The notes: generated by a model not told the origin, from the sequence alone. Counted from the stretch's first letter, positions 11,301-20,424 are shown. The stretch is 64,000 nt of DNA from Mesorhabditis belari (GCA_958450365.1 CAUEEP010000736.1:3281501-3345500); one strand, 5' to 3'. Program-made: numbers and translations.

Positions 11301-13328
11301 GTGTTAATAGAAAAGTTGTAGAGAATCAAAAATTAAGCTTATATCCAAATTTCCAAAAAGATACACTTAGTAGTTTCGCTTAAAATGCAAGTTTTGTGAA
11401 AATTCGTAAATTTCGCATTTCTTGAAAACCAGTTTTTGAATCGTTCTGAAAATTTGGATATAAGCTTGATTTTTGATTCTCTACAACTTTTCCATTGACA
11501 CCAAAATGGGTTTCTTTTGAAGAAAGTGCTCAAACTGTCACATATGACAATAGCCGACAGTTTTCAATTCACCAACCCAATAAATCAAAGTAAATCAACA
11601 ACTCCAATGTAATACTTTTTATAATTCTATAACATAAAGTCAGGATCTTTCCTTTCCAGCCGTTTTGACCATTTTCTGTTTCTACATCCCGCCAATTGAG
11701 CACAAAATCAGCTTCACGATCTCGATTTTCGTCGCCTTGACTGTATACTATTTGGTGGGTGAAACAAATAACAACTTTGAGCTTTAGCTTAAAAAATCAG
11801 CTTCATTTTTTGATTTACTTATGTGCTGATTACTTTTGATTTATTTACTTTCAGGTTTTGAATGAGATCCTTCCACCAACCTCTCTCGTTGTCCCACTCA
11901 TCGGTAAATACCTCCTCCTCACTCTATTTAATGTCGGATTTTCGATAAACTTCTCTGTCATCTCAATTAATTACTTTAGAAGGTAAATTTTTGAATTTTT
12001 ACATTAATAATTCTTTTTGATAAATGAAATTTCTTCAGAGATGGTTCACAACATCCGATGCCACATTGGATGAAAGTTGTCTTCGTGAAAACGCTGCCAA
12101 AGTATTGCCAGTGTTAGAACGAACTTACTGTAAGCGTTTATTTTCAGATATCTCTGGATCCAGTCACCAAGCGAGGATGAACAAAGCGATGATGGAAGTT
12201 CGACAAGTGACATTCCACAAGGAATGTTCGATGGATCAAGACGACCATCGCCATACTTTTTGACGATACCACAAGGTAGTTCAAGAATCTTATAATGATC
12301 TTAATAATCTTAACATTCAGATGGTCAAATGCGGCTCTCGCAGTTAGCTCAATTACGAGGAATGCATCCAGATTTGATTCGACGAATGATCGACAATTTA
12401 TCATTCATTTCTGATCACTTTAGAGCAAAGAAGAAAGAGGATCAAGTAATTTAGCTTTAGATATTAAAATAACCACAAATCTTACTATATAATTCCCAAA
12501 TACTTGAAAGCTAATTAAAATTGACAAGCGAAGGTGAATTGGTTGAGCCAAATGATATGCGACGACCATTCGACCCAGATTTTTACGCTGATTCCGAATA
12601 TGCATTCCGTTTTTGTCTACCAAGAGTTATAAATGTCTAAAGTTTTATTAAAAATCTGCAAATTGTACGTGCACAAAGAACACTAGTCTGGAAAAAAATC
12701 AAAAGAAATACCCAAAGTAGGGAGAACTTGTGAGATCTCGCTCTGAAAACCACTGTACGCTGTACCACTCAGCCACGGTTGCACTATATCCGGTCCGCAA
12801 GGAGATCGCGAAGACCCAAATTACCACATTTTCAAAGTCCTAACAAAACTTCAGACTTCTAGCAACTTCTAGCAGATTGTCATTTAGCAAAAACGGAATA
12901 CATATTCGAAATCAGCATAAAATTCTGCGTCTAATGGTCGCATAGAATTTGGTCGGCTCAGCCAGTTGACCTTCCTTTGTGAGTCTAAGAATTGAATGCC
13001 TTAGATATCCACTTACAGGTGTCTGGTGATTGGGCTTATGTGGCCTTTGTAATGGATCGAATATTGCTCATCATCTACATTCTGTCAAATATTGGTGCAG
13101 GTCTTTTACTGCTCTGGGGCGCTGAAACGATTTTCGATACACGGGAGCCAATGGTAAAAACATATAATATCTGAAAGTCTAATTTTCGTGATGAAGCTAA
13201 ATCTTTATCAATCTATACTTTAGCCCGTCACCCCTGGTCTTAAACCACTTTCTGGAGACACTTTCGAGTCAGTCTCCGAGAATTTCACACAAGATGTTTG
13301 GCTAGGAGATACGACAATTTATTATTAA
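2383..13328 (+). CDS. Nicotinic acetylcholine receptor alpha-type subunit
   Basis: Pentameric ligand-gated cation channel subunit of the plasma membrane. Fifteen exons: 2383-2422, 2470-2618, 6371-6525, 6630-6732, 6778-6811, 6854-6918, 7632-7723, 10554-10717, 11660-11754, 11855-11982, 12039-12110, 12148-12275, 12321-12445, 13019-13153, 13224-13328. Together they give 529 residues. A signal peptide ([12 protein letters not shown]) precedes the ligand-binding domain. The Cys-loop has exactly 13 residues between C148 and C162, and vicinal cysteines C234-C235 (YPGCCGY) mark an alpha subunit. TM1 follows [16 protein letters not shown]2 is residues 283-302, and TM4 is in exon 14. Similarity is closest to worm UNC-38/UNC-63/ACR-6-like subunits, from memory. 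Oddities: TM2 9' is Val292 rather than Leu, -1' is His282, the exon-6 donor is tandemly repeated, and the introns are loaded with mobile elements. Tail-to-tail with ATP6AP2 (233 bp gap). Confidence 0.93.
2779..3840 (-). CDS. Secreted Ser/Thr-rich mucin-like protein
   Basis: Two exons, 3784-3840 and 2779-3432, phase 0 junction, 236 residues. Exon 1 encodes a signal peptide ([19 protein letters not shown]). The central ~150 residues are Ser/Thr/Asn-rich with two internal repeats around [19 protein letters not shown], and many Asn-X-Ser/Thr sites, typical of a heavily glycosylated stalk. The C-terminus has a six-Cys module ([22 protein letters not shown]). The gene lies wholly inside intron 2 of the receptor on the opposite strand. 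Secretion is inferred; the role is unknown. Confidence 0.7.
3841..4054. other. Spacer between two nested genes
   Basis: It holds the 5' flank of the mucin-like gene and the 3' flank of the collagen gene. I see no coding exon or repeat here. Confidence 0.5.
4055..6008 (-). CDS. Cuticle collagen
   Basis: Structural protein of the worm exoskeleton, made in hypodermis and secreted as a trimer. Six exons: 5853-6008, 5679-5807, 5397-5589, 5066-5326, 4784-4999, 4055-4146, giving 348 residues in frame. The N-terminal region has one membrane/signal segment ([15 protein letters not shown]), as in the nematode cuticle-collagen N domain, then a furin-type site RKRR near residue 85. Cys clusters (GVCRGCTQLTC, CTIC, YCPSDC) flank interrupted Gly-X-Y blocks in exons 3-5. 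The short non-collagenous tail ends YAYWQK. The gene is nested antisense in intron 2 of the acetylcholine receptor gene. Family assignment is secure; I cannot name the individual col gene. Confidence 0.93.
4205..4745. repeat. Intronic duplication and GAAGA-rich repeats in collagen intron 5
   Basis: A ~150 bp segment starting AAGCTTTATGTATGCTTTAG is present at about 4258 and again at 4589, nearly identical. Between them are tandem units of the type AGAAGATTTTAGGCAAAAG. Nothing else is present in this intron. Confidence 0.8.
6903..7090 (+). repeat. Tandem repeat containing the exon-6 splice donor
   Basis: About five units of 37-39 bp, each containing GTGAGACAATTAGCGGTAAG or a close variant, start in the last 16 bp of receptor exon 6 and extend into intron 6. 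Every unit keeps the GT of a plausible 5' splice site (GCGGTAAGG, ACGGTAAAG). The first three remain in frame with the exon. Confidence 0.85.
7092..7588 (-). mobile_element. Tc1/mariner relic in receptor intron 6
   Basis: Terminal inverted repeats (CTGGGTGCGCTATAATTGTT at left, its imperfect complement ending GCGCACCCTG at right) flanked by TA. The interior on the minus strand retains a transposase piece around [14 protein letters not shown], the region of the third catalytic Asp in Tc1/mariner enzymes. Internally deleted to about 500 bp, so non-autonomous. Same TIR family as the copy at 9043. Confidence 0.8.
7785..7998. mobile_element. Short TIR element (MITE), GCGCAAC type
   Basis: The ends are inverted relatives (GGGGTAGGCTAATTTTTTTT at left, AATTAGCATGCCCC at right) and inner parts (TTTGCGCAACTAGCC, GTTGCGCAAACG) also pair. 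About 214 bp, no coding capacity, inside receptor intron 7. Confidence 0.6.
8064..8157 (+). repeat. Truncated copy of the tRNA-bearing TIR element
   Basis: Matches the left end of the 46.5 kb element: CCCTAAAGTCGCGAGTATAA, then GCATGCAAATTGACGGCTG and a B-box-like GGGTTCGAACCC. It breaks at the border of the next inverted repeat. Confidence 0.75.
8158..8930. mobile_element. Large inverted-repeat element, arms about 320 bp
   Basis: Left arm 8158-8480 and right arm 8608-8930 are near-perfect reverse complements, for example GGGACGCGGCTTCTTGTAAT at left against its complement near 8840. The ~125 bp centre contains no gene. The transcript would form a very long hairpin within receptor intron 7. 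The arm motifs CTCCTAGAGGATGTGCTTTT and ACGGTATTTATG relate it to the elements at 51.06, 53.87 and 54.5 kb. Confidence 0.85.
9043..9564 (+). mobile_element. Deleted Tc1/mariner element with transposase C-terminus
   Basis: TIRs CAGGGTGCGTCATAATTATT and the exact complement, flanked by TA on both sides. The reading 9160-9441 carries [20 protein letters not shown] and [13 protein letters not shown], the D34D/E-type C-terminal part of a Tc1/mariner transposase. The N-terminal DNA-binding domain is missing, so it is a non-autonomous derivative. It lies in receptor intron 7. Confidence 0.88.
9595..10132. mobile_element. MITE family A copy 1, containing telomere-like array
   Basis: TIRs read TACCGGATTCTCTCTAATAG and its counterpart CTATTAGAGAAAATACGGTA. 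The internal family sequence (CTTATCAGAACCTATCGATG..AAAATGTAGCTGACGATGAG) appears on both sides of the hexamer array, so the interior is partly duplicated. Other copies: 18449, 26328, 40727. Confidence 0.85.
9711..9950. repeat. Interstitial telomeric-type array (GCCTAA/GCCTGA)n
   Basis: About 40 hexamers of GCCTAA and GCCTGA; GCCTAA is the complement of the nematode telomere unit TTAGGC. A variant block CCTGGACCTGAGCTTAAG recurs at about 9759, 9831 and 9903, giving a 72 bp higher-order repeat of three copies. The predicted Lys-Pro-Glu peptide on the plus strand is just the repeat translated. Confidence 0.92.
10732..11580 (-). mobile_element. mariner-family element with decayed transposase
   Basis: Ends TTGGGTTAATGAATTAAAAA and the partly complementary GTTTTCAATTCACCAACCCAA flank the element, with TA on both sides. 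The minus reading 10902-11204 contains [13 protein letters not shown] and [15 protein letters not shown], the second and third catalytic Asp regions of mariner transposases, joined to [14 protein letters not shown]. The N-terminal half is missing or frameshifted, so it is inactive. It lies in receptor intron 8. Confidence 0.88.
12470..12985. repeat. Inverted pair of exon-like segments in receptor intron 13
   Basis: The plus-strand segment 12505-12640 reads openly as [19 protein letters not shown] and [13 protein letters not shown] diverged reverse-complement copy lies at about 12870-12985 (minus strand: CTGGCTGAGCC, TATGCGACCATTAGACGC, TTCCGTTTTTGCT). Between them a tRNA-like A-box (GTGGCTGAGTGGTACAGCG, minus, about 12735-12787) lacks a B-box. 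This is probably a captured gene fragment; I do not recognise the peptide. Confidence 0.5.
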
Positions 13329-13561
13329 TTGATCCTTGTTTTATTTCTATTTTGTATAAAGTTTATTTTAAAGCAGTCACAACCATTAACTAGATCAACA
13401 GAGGCAACAGGATCAAATTTGAAATCACCAAAAATCGACGAGCAAAAAATGCTCAAGTCAACAATTGGAGACTTGTGAAAAGTGGCAAGTGAAATAGATA
13501 ATAAATTAGAGAACAATAACGGTTCTCTAATTTTTTAGAGATTTCTAATCTTTCTTCATCT

Positions 13562-15631
13562 CTAATCTTTCTTCATTCTCGTGGTGGTCATTCGGTAGAT
13601 GATCGAATCTCTGCCTGGATCCATATTCCAAATTCCGACTGCGATGTAAAGCACGGCAACTGAGAGAATGATGCCAAGACCTGGTATGAAAAGAATTTTC
13701 ATTGTTTAACATCTTGAAAGTTTTGACTTTTAGTTAACGTTTAGAGTCATAGCAATAACTAGGGTATCCCAAAAATTCCCGTACAAAGTTTTACTCATAA
13801 GTCAAGATAGACGCAATCAATTCGGTTCAAATTTTTACCAGATAATTTAACATAGCTTAGCATTATTTGGTCCAAATTTCCAAGTCATAGCTTCAAAGCT
13901 GGCATTTATCTGAAAGTTGTAACTAAAGAGTCTTGTTCTTTCTTGTAACTAAAGCCTAAAACTCTTTGTACAGAAAATTTTAGGAAACCTTGTAGAACTG
14001 GTAACTGAAATAGATCCAAACATTAAATACCTGTAAAGTACCGCAAAATAAAATCAATATCGATGCACTAGTAAAGTCTGCGGTAAACTTCTTACAATTA
14101 GATTTTTAATGCATTATAACGTCTAGAATCTTAGAAATGATAGAAGAGTTTGGTCTAAACTTGCTACACTCTTGATTTAAGTTCTACTTTTCAAAAAATT
14201 CTAAATCACACAATCAATTTTGTTTTATAAAAGTCTTAATCACTAGGTTTTGTCGCTGGTTTACTTGTCTGTTTTGCAATCTTTTAACTAACTCACCCAA
14301 GAAAATGGCGAACATGGCTGGGTAATCAGATCCAGTGAACTCGGTCACATTGTAACGCTCGCGCTCGACTTGAACAGGCGATTTCCCAGTTTCATCAGCC
14401 TATAAGATTAGATTAAGAAATTCCTAAATTTTGGATTCTTTATTAAAATCCTACCGCTCTCTTCACGATTCGGTGTGCTTGAGCGGTGTTTTTGATTTGG
14501 ATCGGCGACGAGTCACAGACAACCTCGACAACGGCTTGATCTCCATAAGCCTAAAGTTTAATGACTAAAGTTTAATTGATTTAAGTATTTTACCTCAACG
14601 ATCGCTTGACTCAATGTATTGACGGCTTTTTGGATCTCGAGAATTGCTTGGTTTCGCTCGTCGCTATCCACTAATTTGATAAGTCCGCTGATCGTCACTT
14701 GGAAGACATCGGGAGAATTTGACTATAAGCAAAACATTGGAAAAGCTTTTGAGATTGATCTTTATATTTTATAGATCTTGTCGAATAACGATACTAGATT
14801 TATCTAGATTCATAGCTTCTTGTACCTGGGTTAATTTCGCTCCTTGTGCTTTCAAGCCAGCGACAAGCTTATAGACTTGAAGAAGCTCCGATCGAAGAGG
14901 CTCCGATTTTGTTTTCACCAAAGAATCATCAACGGAAGCTGAAGAAATAGCCGCCGAAAGTTGTGATCCACTGGCTCCATCCTAGAAATGTTTCTAATTG
15001 ATTTCTCTAAAATTTCGTTACCTTGTTCACTGTGACGTACTCACGATCGGCTCCAAAAGCTACCGACAATGAGCTGTCCAAAGCACCAAAATCGTAGCCA
15101 TCCTAAAGTTTTATTTAAAGAAGTTTCTAAACTTTTTTAAAACAAACCACATCAAGAGAGTACTTGTTGCCCTTAATATCGAGAATATCAATATCTTGGA
15201 TTTGGACAACAGCCACAGCTTTAGTCGGGGAGAAGAGTTGAGTCTTCACGAGGAAAGAAGACACTTGCTGAAAAAAAAACAATAGCTTAACTTAATAATA
15301 ATAAGATATCAAGATCATCAGATCTGTCAACGTTTAAAAAAAAGATTGTTAACAAGAAGAAACTGATTGATTTGTTTTAACGCCAAAAATATTCGTCAAA
15401 ACTTTTAAATAATCAAAATCACTGACCAAGTTTGGCTTAAATTAGGATTCAATAGCTAAAAATAAGTACCTTTGTCGAAACACCAAGCAGCAATTCATTG
15501 AGAGTTGATATGTCTGAGGTGCGGAGGTTGGACGACTCTTGTGGCAGCACAATCGATCGAGGAACGGCCGCGAATTGTAGAGTCGATGCGGAGACTCCAG
15601 ATATCAACAATACCCCGATCAACCACTTCAT
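13562..15631 (-). CDS. ATP6AP2: V-ATPase accessory protein 2 / (pro)renin receptor
   Basis: Type I membrane protein needed for assembly and function of the vacuolar proton pump. Eight exons: 15470-15631, 15148-15267, 15022-15102, 14826-14981, 14594-14722, 14455-14550, 14297-14399, 13562-13680, giving 321 residues. A signal peptide (MKWLIGVLLISGVSA) starts at 15631; the upstream in-frame Met was rejected because TTCTAG lies just before this ATG, a likely SL acceptor. A dibasic IVKRA site near residue 247 fits the processing site. One TM segment (residues ~273-299) is followed by GIWNMDPGRDSIIYRMT, the most conserved signature of the family. The tail ends RMKKD. It is tail-to-tail with the receptor gene. 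Identity is strong from the C-terminus; the luminal domain is diverged, as is usual. Confidence 0.93.
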
Positions 15632-16085
15632 TTCTAGAATTTTATATAAATTAGCTGAAATTGCATGAAAAAGTATGAAATTGTACAAAAAAAATTATCA
15701 CAGTTAGTAAAGTAAAACAAGAAAACCGGTAAATGCACAAAATGGCAAAACTGAAGGAAAGTGGAGTGGCTGAGATGGAATAGAACAGATCAAAGTGTGT
15801 TAAAGTGAATAACATATTGAATTAGTGAAATAATATTCTATTAAATGCATAAATATTAAGAGATTAGATATTGTGCAATCAAAAAACATTTAGGGAATAT
15901 GAACAGCTCGTGGAAATCATCGTGATACAACAAAATGTTAGTATTATAGTTTAAAATTCTGCTTCTTGTAACAATTTTAGCTAGAATACGTCTTTTAAAA
16001 GTTGAATAATTTAAAAAATATTGTAATCTTTTCTTTAGATTTTATCCATAAACAACAAAAAAAACTTTTGAAGGAAAAAGCAAAA
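15632..16085. promoter_or_regulatory. Upstream region of ATP6AP2
   Basis: AT-rich spacer with no coding exon or repeat that I can see. It must contain the promoter; the trans-splice-type acceptor TTCTAG ends 2 bp before the ATG at 15631. Confidence 0.4.
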
Positions 16086-16088
16086 GAA

Positions 16089-16157
16089 TTGCCGGCGAGT
16101 CGAACCTATGACTGGGGCGGGGGCGAGAGGAGTGAGAGACGTTAACCACTCGGCGAC
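16089..16157 (-). repeat. tRNA-like sequence (class II type), copy 1
   Basis: On the minus strand CGCCGAGTGGTTAACGTC resembles an A-box and AGGTTCGACTC a B-box. A near copy, 8 bp longer in the D-arm side, lies at 16764-16843. The acceptor ends do not pair, so function as a tRNA is doubtful. Confidence 0.5.
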
Positions 16158-16159
16158 TA

Positions 16160-16682
16160 TTAGGTTGATGCAAAAGTCTTTTTCATTTTTTTCGTACTTC
16201 CGTTAAAAAGTAACAAATGCACCAATTGAACAACAGTTTATTGCATTCGAAAGGCCAATTATTTTTCTGCAAAATGACATTAAAACGAGTTTAAAATGTC
16301 TTATGTCTAGATTTTTTTGAGAGCCTGAAGTCGGGTAGTCAAAAAAGGCGACGGCTCGATGATGCATTTTAGACGCTTTAGCTAAGGAAACCAATCTTGA
16401 TGTTAATAAATAAAAGATAGAGCACAAAAAGTTAAATATTTTTTCAGATTTTCAGAGAAATTGATTCAGCCAATTTCTTTATAGAGGTTTTTATAGATTT
16501 TTATGAAAAACCCGTTTTCACTCTCGAATTTACTTGAAAGTGAACCCAAATTGATTTAAAAAGATGTGGGAAATTGAACAATAAACACTTTTCATTTAGA
16601 GCAAACCATAGGTTAATTGATGACTTTGTTATTTTTCAAAAGAAGTACGAAAAAAATGAAAAAGACTTTTGCATCAACCTAA
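16160..16682. mobile_element. MITE family B copy 1, TA target site
   Basis: A 523 bp element with 41 bp near-perfect TIRs (TTAGGTTGATGCAAAAGTC at left). It is flanked by TA on both sides. The second tRNA-like unit downstream (16838-16855) shows the same target sequence uninterrupted: GGCGACTAGATAGCGCAG. A short minus ORF (MHHRAVAFFDYPTSGS..) is shared with the copy at 41027 and looks like a vestigial helix-turn-helix transposase start. Tc1/mariner-type mobilisation is inferred from the TA duplication. Confidence 0.9.
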
Positions 16683-16684
16683 TA

Positions 16685-16916
16685 GATAGCGCAGTGCGAG
16701 CGTACTTGTCTCTAGCCCACACGACGCGGGTTCGACTCCCGTTCGTGTCAATAGTTTTGGTTTTGCCGGCGAGAGAAGTCGAACCTATGACCGGGGCGGG
16801 TGCGAGAGGAGTGAGAGACGTGCGTGTTAACCACTCGGCGACTAGATAGCGCAGTGCGAGCGTACTTGTCTCTAGCCCGCACGACGCGGGTTCGACTCCC
16901 GTTCGTGTCAATAGTT
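16685..16916. repeat. Tandem tRNA-like units, both strands
   Basis: Plus-strand units at 16685-16750 and 16845-16915 read TAGCGCAGTGCGAGCG (A-box) and GGGTTCGACTCCCG (B-box) with a 3' acceptor-like TCGTGTC. Neither has the matching 5' strand GACACGA. A minus-strand class II-like unit (16764-16843) lies between them. They look like tRNA-derived repeats or half-genes fused head to tail rather than intact tRNA genes. Confidence 0.6.
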
Positions 16917-17352
16917 TTGATTTTTTAATGATTTAAAAACATTTTGCACAATTAGATGGAATTCTAAGTCAAACTAACTATAAGTTATTTGAAACGGTCC
17001 ATTGGGAGCAGAGAAGTAGACACAAACAGACAGAAACAGTTCTTTTATCTAATAGATAATCAATTTTGATATCCTTTTGATGATGAATCAAACTGTGAAT
17101 CAAATGATATCAAAATTAAGAGGATTACAAAGATTACGGTAGTTTTTTTTTTAATTATCCATGTTTTAAAAACGTTTTTGAAGAAGAAGAAGCAGCATTT
17201 TCAAGATAAAGATTAGTTAAAAAAAGTGTTTTTGACAAACTTTCATGCAAACGTAATCCAGTTAAAGTGATTTTTGCAATTTGCATTTAAAAAAATGATT
17301 TAGATGCAAATATAGATTCATTTAAAAGTCACAAGTACTTCCATCAATGACT
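16917..17352. other. Spacer downstream of the EF-hand gene
   Basis: AT-rich spacer with no recognised exon. TTGATATC..GATATCAA-like inverted motifs occur near 17070-17110. Confidence 0.4.
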
Positions 17353-18282
17353 TCACAGATCCTCATGCAATTTCCTCCCAGCTTCAAACAGTGACGATCT
17401 CTCCAACAATAGATTCTGTGCCAACATCTCTTTCAACGCCAATTTCCCGTCCTCATTCAAATCCACTTGCCAAATCAACTCTGATACCTCTCTTTGATGC
17501 CTTCCTTCTCCTTGTGGATCGACATATCCAATCAATTCCTCCAGTGTTGCAAATCCATCCCCATTTTGATCTAAATCTCGATCAAATTCAACTCCCCTCG
17601 CCTCTTGTTCTTTCTTCTCTTCTTCAGCAAATGGTCCATCCAATTCCCCCTCTGAATACTCAACAAATTCACTTCTTGAAATCATTCGGTTCCCGTCACG
17701 ATCGTATCCTTTCAATAAATCCTCCGCTAGTTCTTCTACTGTTCGTTTTGCTAACTCTGGATGTAAAAACCCGGTGAACTCTGTGAGATTCAACGACTTT
17801 GTCTTATCGTCATCCATTGCTTCAAATGATTCTCGCAAAGAATCGTGATCAGTTTCAATCACGAATCTTTTACTATACTCTTCCCATGTTACTTGTTGAT
17901 TGTGATCGAAATCGGTTTCCCTGAATAACTCCTCGACTTCCCGTTTGCTTTCCTCGATGTGCATCATAGCATTCTTGTGAATCACCTTTTCTAATTCATC
18001 TGAGGAAAGGAAACCGTCTTTGTCGAGATCAGCTTCTTTAAATAAATTTCTAATCGCATCCTTGGCTTCATCAGAGTTTCGAGGTTTAACATTCCCAAGA
18101 AGGATTTCTTTTCTAAAATCTTTATTTAGATCTCCATTCCTTTCCAGTGGTACTCCTTCAAGATGATCTGGTCGATCAGCTGCTTCTTTTGTTTGTTCAT
18201 GAAGTTGCGGTTCTTCTCGATACACTGGTGGATGAGTGAAAGTGATTGTTAAGAGATTAGTGAAGAAGAGAAACCACTTCAT
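17353..18282 (-). CDS. CREC-family EF-hand protein of the secretory pathway (Cab45/reticulocalbin-like)
   Basis: A single uninterrupted frame of 309 residues. A signal peptide (residues 1-16, MKWFLFFTNLLTITFT) leads into a chain of six EF-hand loops. Loops 1 (DLDKDGFLSSDE, 85-96), 5 (DQNGDGFATLEE, 238-249) and 6 (DLNEDGKLALKE, 274-285) are canonical. Loops 2 (124-135), 3 (157-168) and 4 (194-205) are degenerate. The C-terminus HEDL is an ER/Golgi retention-like tetrapeptide. These features define the calumenin/reticulocalbin/Cab45 family, low-affinity Ca2+ buffers and chaperones of ER and Golgi. The ending LFEAGRKLHEDL recalls Cab45 (SDF4), but this is from memory. Lack of introns is unusual among the neighbours. 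Confidence 0.9.
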   Translation of the reverse strand: MKWFLFFTNLLTITFTHPPVYREEPQLHEQTKEAADRPDHLEGVPLERNGDLNKDFRKEILLGNVKPRNSDEAKDAIRNLFKEADLDKDGFLSSDELEKVIHKNAMMHIEESKREVEELFRETDFDHNQQVTWEEYSKRFVIETDHDSLRESFEAMDDDKTKSLNLTEFTGFLHPELAKRTVEELAEDLLKGYDRDGNRMISRSEFVEYSEGELDGPFAEEEKKEQEARGVEFDRDLDQNGDGFATLEELIGYVDPQGEGRHQREVSELIWQVDLNEDGKLALKEMLAQNLLLERSSLFEAGRKLHEDL

Positions 18283-18448
18283 GCTGGAATTTGATTTTCG
18301 AAAAACGAAAAACGTTAATGAAATGAAAATGACATTTAAGTGCTTTAGTTAATTAAAGTTATAGATTTAGACAGATTTAGAGATTTATTTTGTGCTTAAA
18401 ACACACAACTTTTAGTGCACTGAGTTGTCATTAGGGTCAGATTTTTGG

Positions 18449-18778
18449 TACCCTATTTTCTCTAATAGTAGTGCACCCCGGCGAGCCGAATTGATCACTA
18501 TTTTACGGTTTCTAAGTTTTCACAGAAGCTCAATACTCTAATCATCTGCAAGATCTCATCGTATACTCTCTAATAGTAGTGCACCCAGCGAGCCGAATTG
18601 GTGACGATTTTACGGCTTCCAAAGTTTTCACAGAAGCTCAATACTCTAGTCATCTTCAAGATCTCATCGTCAGCTACATTTTCCGACCCCAAATCGATCG
18701 GTTCTGATAAGCGGTTCTTGAGATTTCGAGGAATTTAGGCGACGCTCTGGGTGCACTACTATTAGAGAAAATACGGTA
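18449..18778. mobile_element. MITE family A copy 2, with repeated left end
   Basis: TIRs TACCCTATTTTCTCTAATAG and CTATTAGAGAAAATACGGTA. The left 90 bp (CTCTAATAGTAGTGCACCC..GAGCCGAATTG) occurs twice in tandem. It contains a single TTAGGC (about 18735) where copy 1 carries the telomere-like array, so it shows the ancestral state of that site. Confidence 0.85.
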
Positions 18779-20424
18779 TCTTATTTAAAACCTTTACCAA
18801 CTTGTAAACAAATCTTAATTACTTGATTCTATTGATTATTTGAATTTTAAAAAGTTCTTTGTGCTATATTTTTAATAGTTTTTATCTTGTTTTCTCTCTA
18901 CATCTAATTATATTCATTTTTCTATTACGGATGGATTCTTCAAGATCATTTTTATGTAATCAACAACCACAATTCTCTCTAGCAGCCCCGCCAAAAACTA
19001 CGGTATATCAGAACTGTGTTTTTGTAAGCATAAAGTAGAATTTAAAGATTGAAAATGCGTTCTGTGCTTTATCAAATTAAAGCCATCTTCAAAAATATTA
19101 AATAGTTTATTATGGCAAAGTTTTTTTTCTATAAATAAGGAAGTTTTTCTTTTGCTATTCAAAAGGCACAAATAACCGGGTTTAATTTTTAAAATAATTG
19201 ATGATATTCTTAAGAAAAAAAGATACAGAAAAACAAAAAAAATAAATAAATTACATGTTCTAGAATTATCTAAATAAAAAAAAGAAACAAAAATGAAGTT
19301 ATTTCACAAAAGCTGCTCCCGTTTCTAAGATCAAAAATCGCAAAATCGATGGAGATTTCAGGGGGTACGGTAGAATAGGTGCACTATGATGAAAAAAAAA
19401 AGCATATAACCTTTGAAAACCGGAATAGGCAAGGAAATCCCTATTGAGAAAGGATAAAGCTCTGAATCTACCAGCATTTCAATAGTACAGTACCCTTCTA
19501 GTAGTGAACAGTAGTGAACAGAAATTCACACCTGGCACACAAACTTTTGGTAGATTGGAGACTTTATGAGAAAAAGTGATGAGAAAATGGAAATATTCAA
19601 TCTACCAATTGGCTTAGAATTCGATTAGAAAGAGGGATTAGAAAGAAATTCATTACAGTATGGTATTGTACTTCTGATTTTAGGCACCTTTACCGTTAGC
19701 AGCCGGGGCCAATTTTTCCCCAACTTGCAACCAAATTTTATATAGGTTTTTGCCAACAAATTTTGAAAAAACAATTAGCTCCTGAAAGCTAACGTTCTAA
19801 GCTATCTAAATCTTATTAAAACTTTCTGATTTGACAAGTTTAAGGTACTTAAAAATGAGCTGCAAGTTGACCAAAAAATTGGCCCCCGCCGATAATCACT
19901 ATCCCTTGCCGTTAACCGTAAAGATCCGATATTCGAAACGCATCTCTTTTGACACAAAAAAAACAAGGCTCCGGTAGATTAAACATCTTGAAAATAAGGA
20001 TAAATTAAGGCCAACAAATTGCTTAAAAATTTGGCAAATTATTGCTGATGAGAAGAGAAAAGACAATAAACAAATTAAGAAACATAAATAATTTATGGCA
20101 AAACGCTGCCGTTAAAAAAGCTAGACGAAGAGGCGTGTTGAATGGGCTTCGTTCGACAGATCATCACCTTGATACAACCGCTCAAATCTGCTGATACAAT
20201 CACGTCTTCTGGAAACGGTTTTAGTAAGATGGCTGAGCTTGAATATTTGGTGTAAAATTTTAATATTTAAACACATTCAGATCCCGATACTATTCCCAAA
20301 TCATAGGTGAAAGATTTTTGCTAGTTTCTTGAGAAATCAGCCCAATCACTCAATCAAAATCAATTTTTGAATGCAAATTTGACTCTACAGTGAAAAAGTA
20401 GCCGATGGGAAGATAAACAGGAAA
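18779..20424. other. Repeat-rich spacer without a gene
   Basis: No credible exon. A dispersed repeat at about 19725-19890 (TCCTGAAAGCTAACGTTCTA.. AAAATGAGCTGCAAGTTG) recurs twice in an intron of the second secreted paralogue near 49.2 and 49.6 kb. Confidence 0.5.

Noticed and set aside
16685..16755. Functional tRNA gene call
   Set aside because: The 3' half is good but the 5' acceptor strand is missing; this holds for every tRNA-like sequence in the window, so none is called a tRNA gene.
17391..17777. 128-codon plus-strand frame
   Set aside because: Shadow of the minus-strand EF-hand gene, whose loops and signal peptide are unmistakable.
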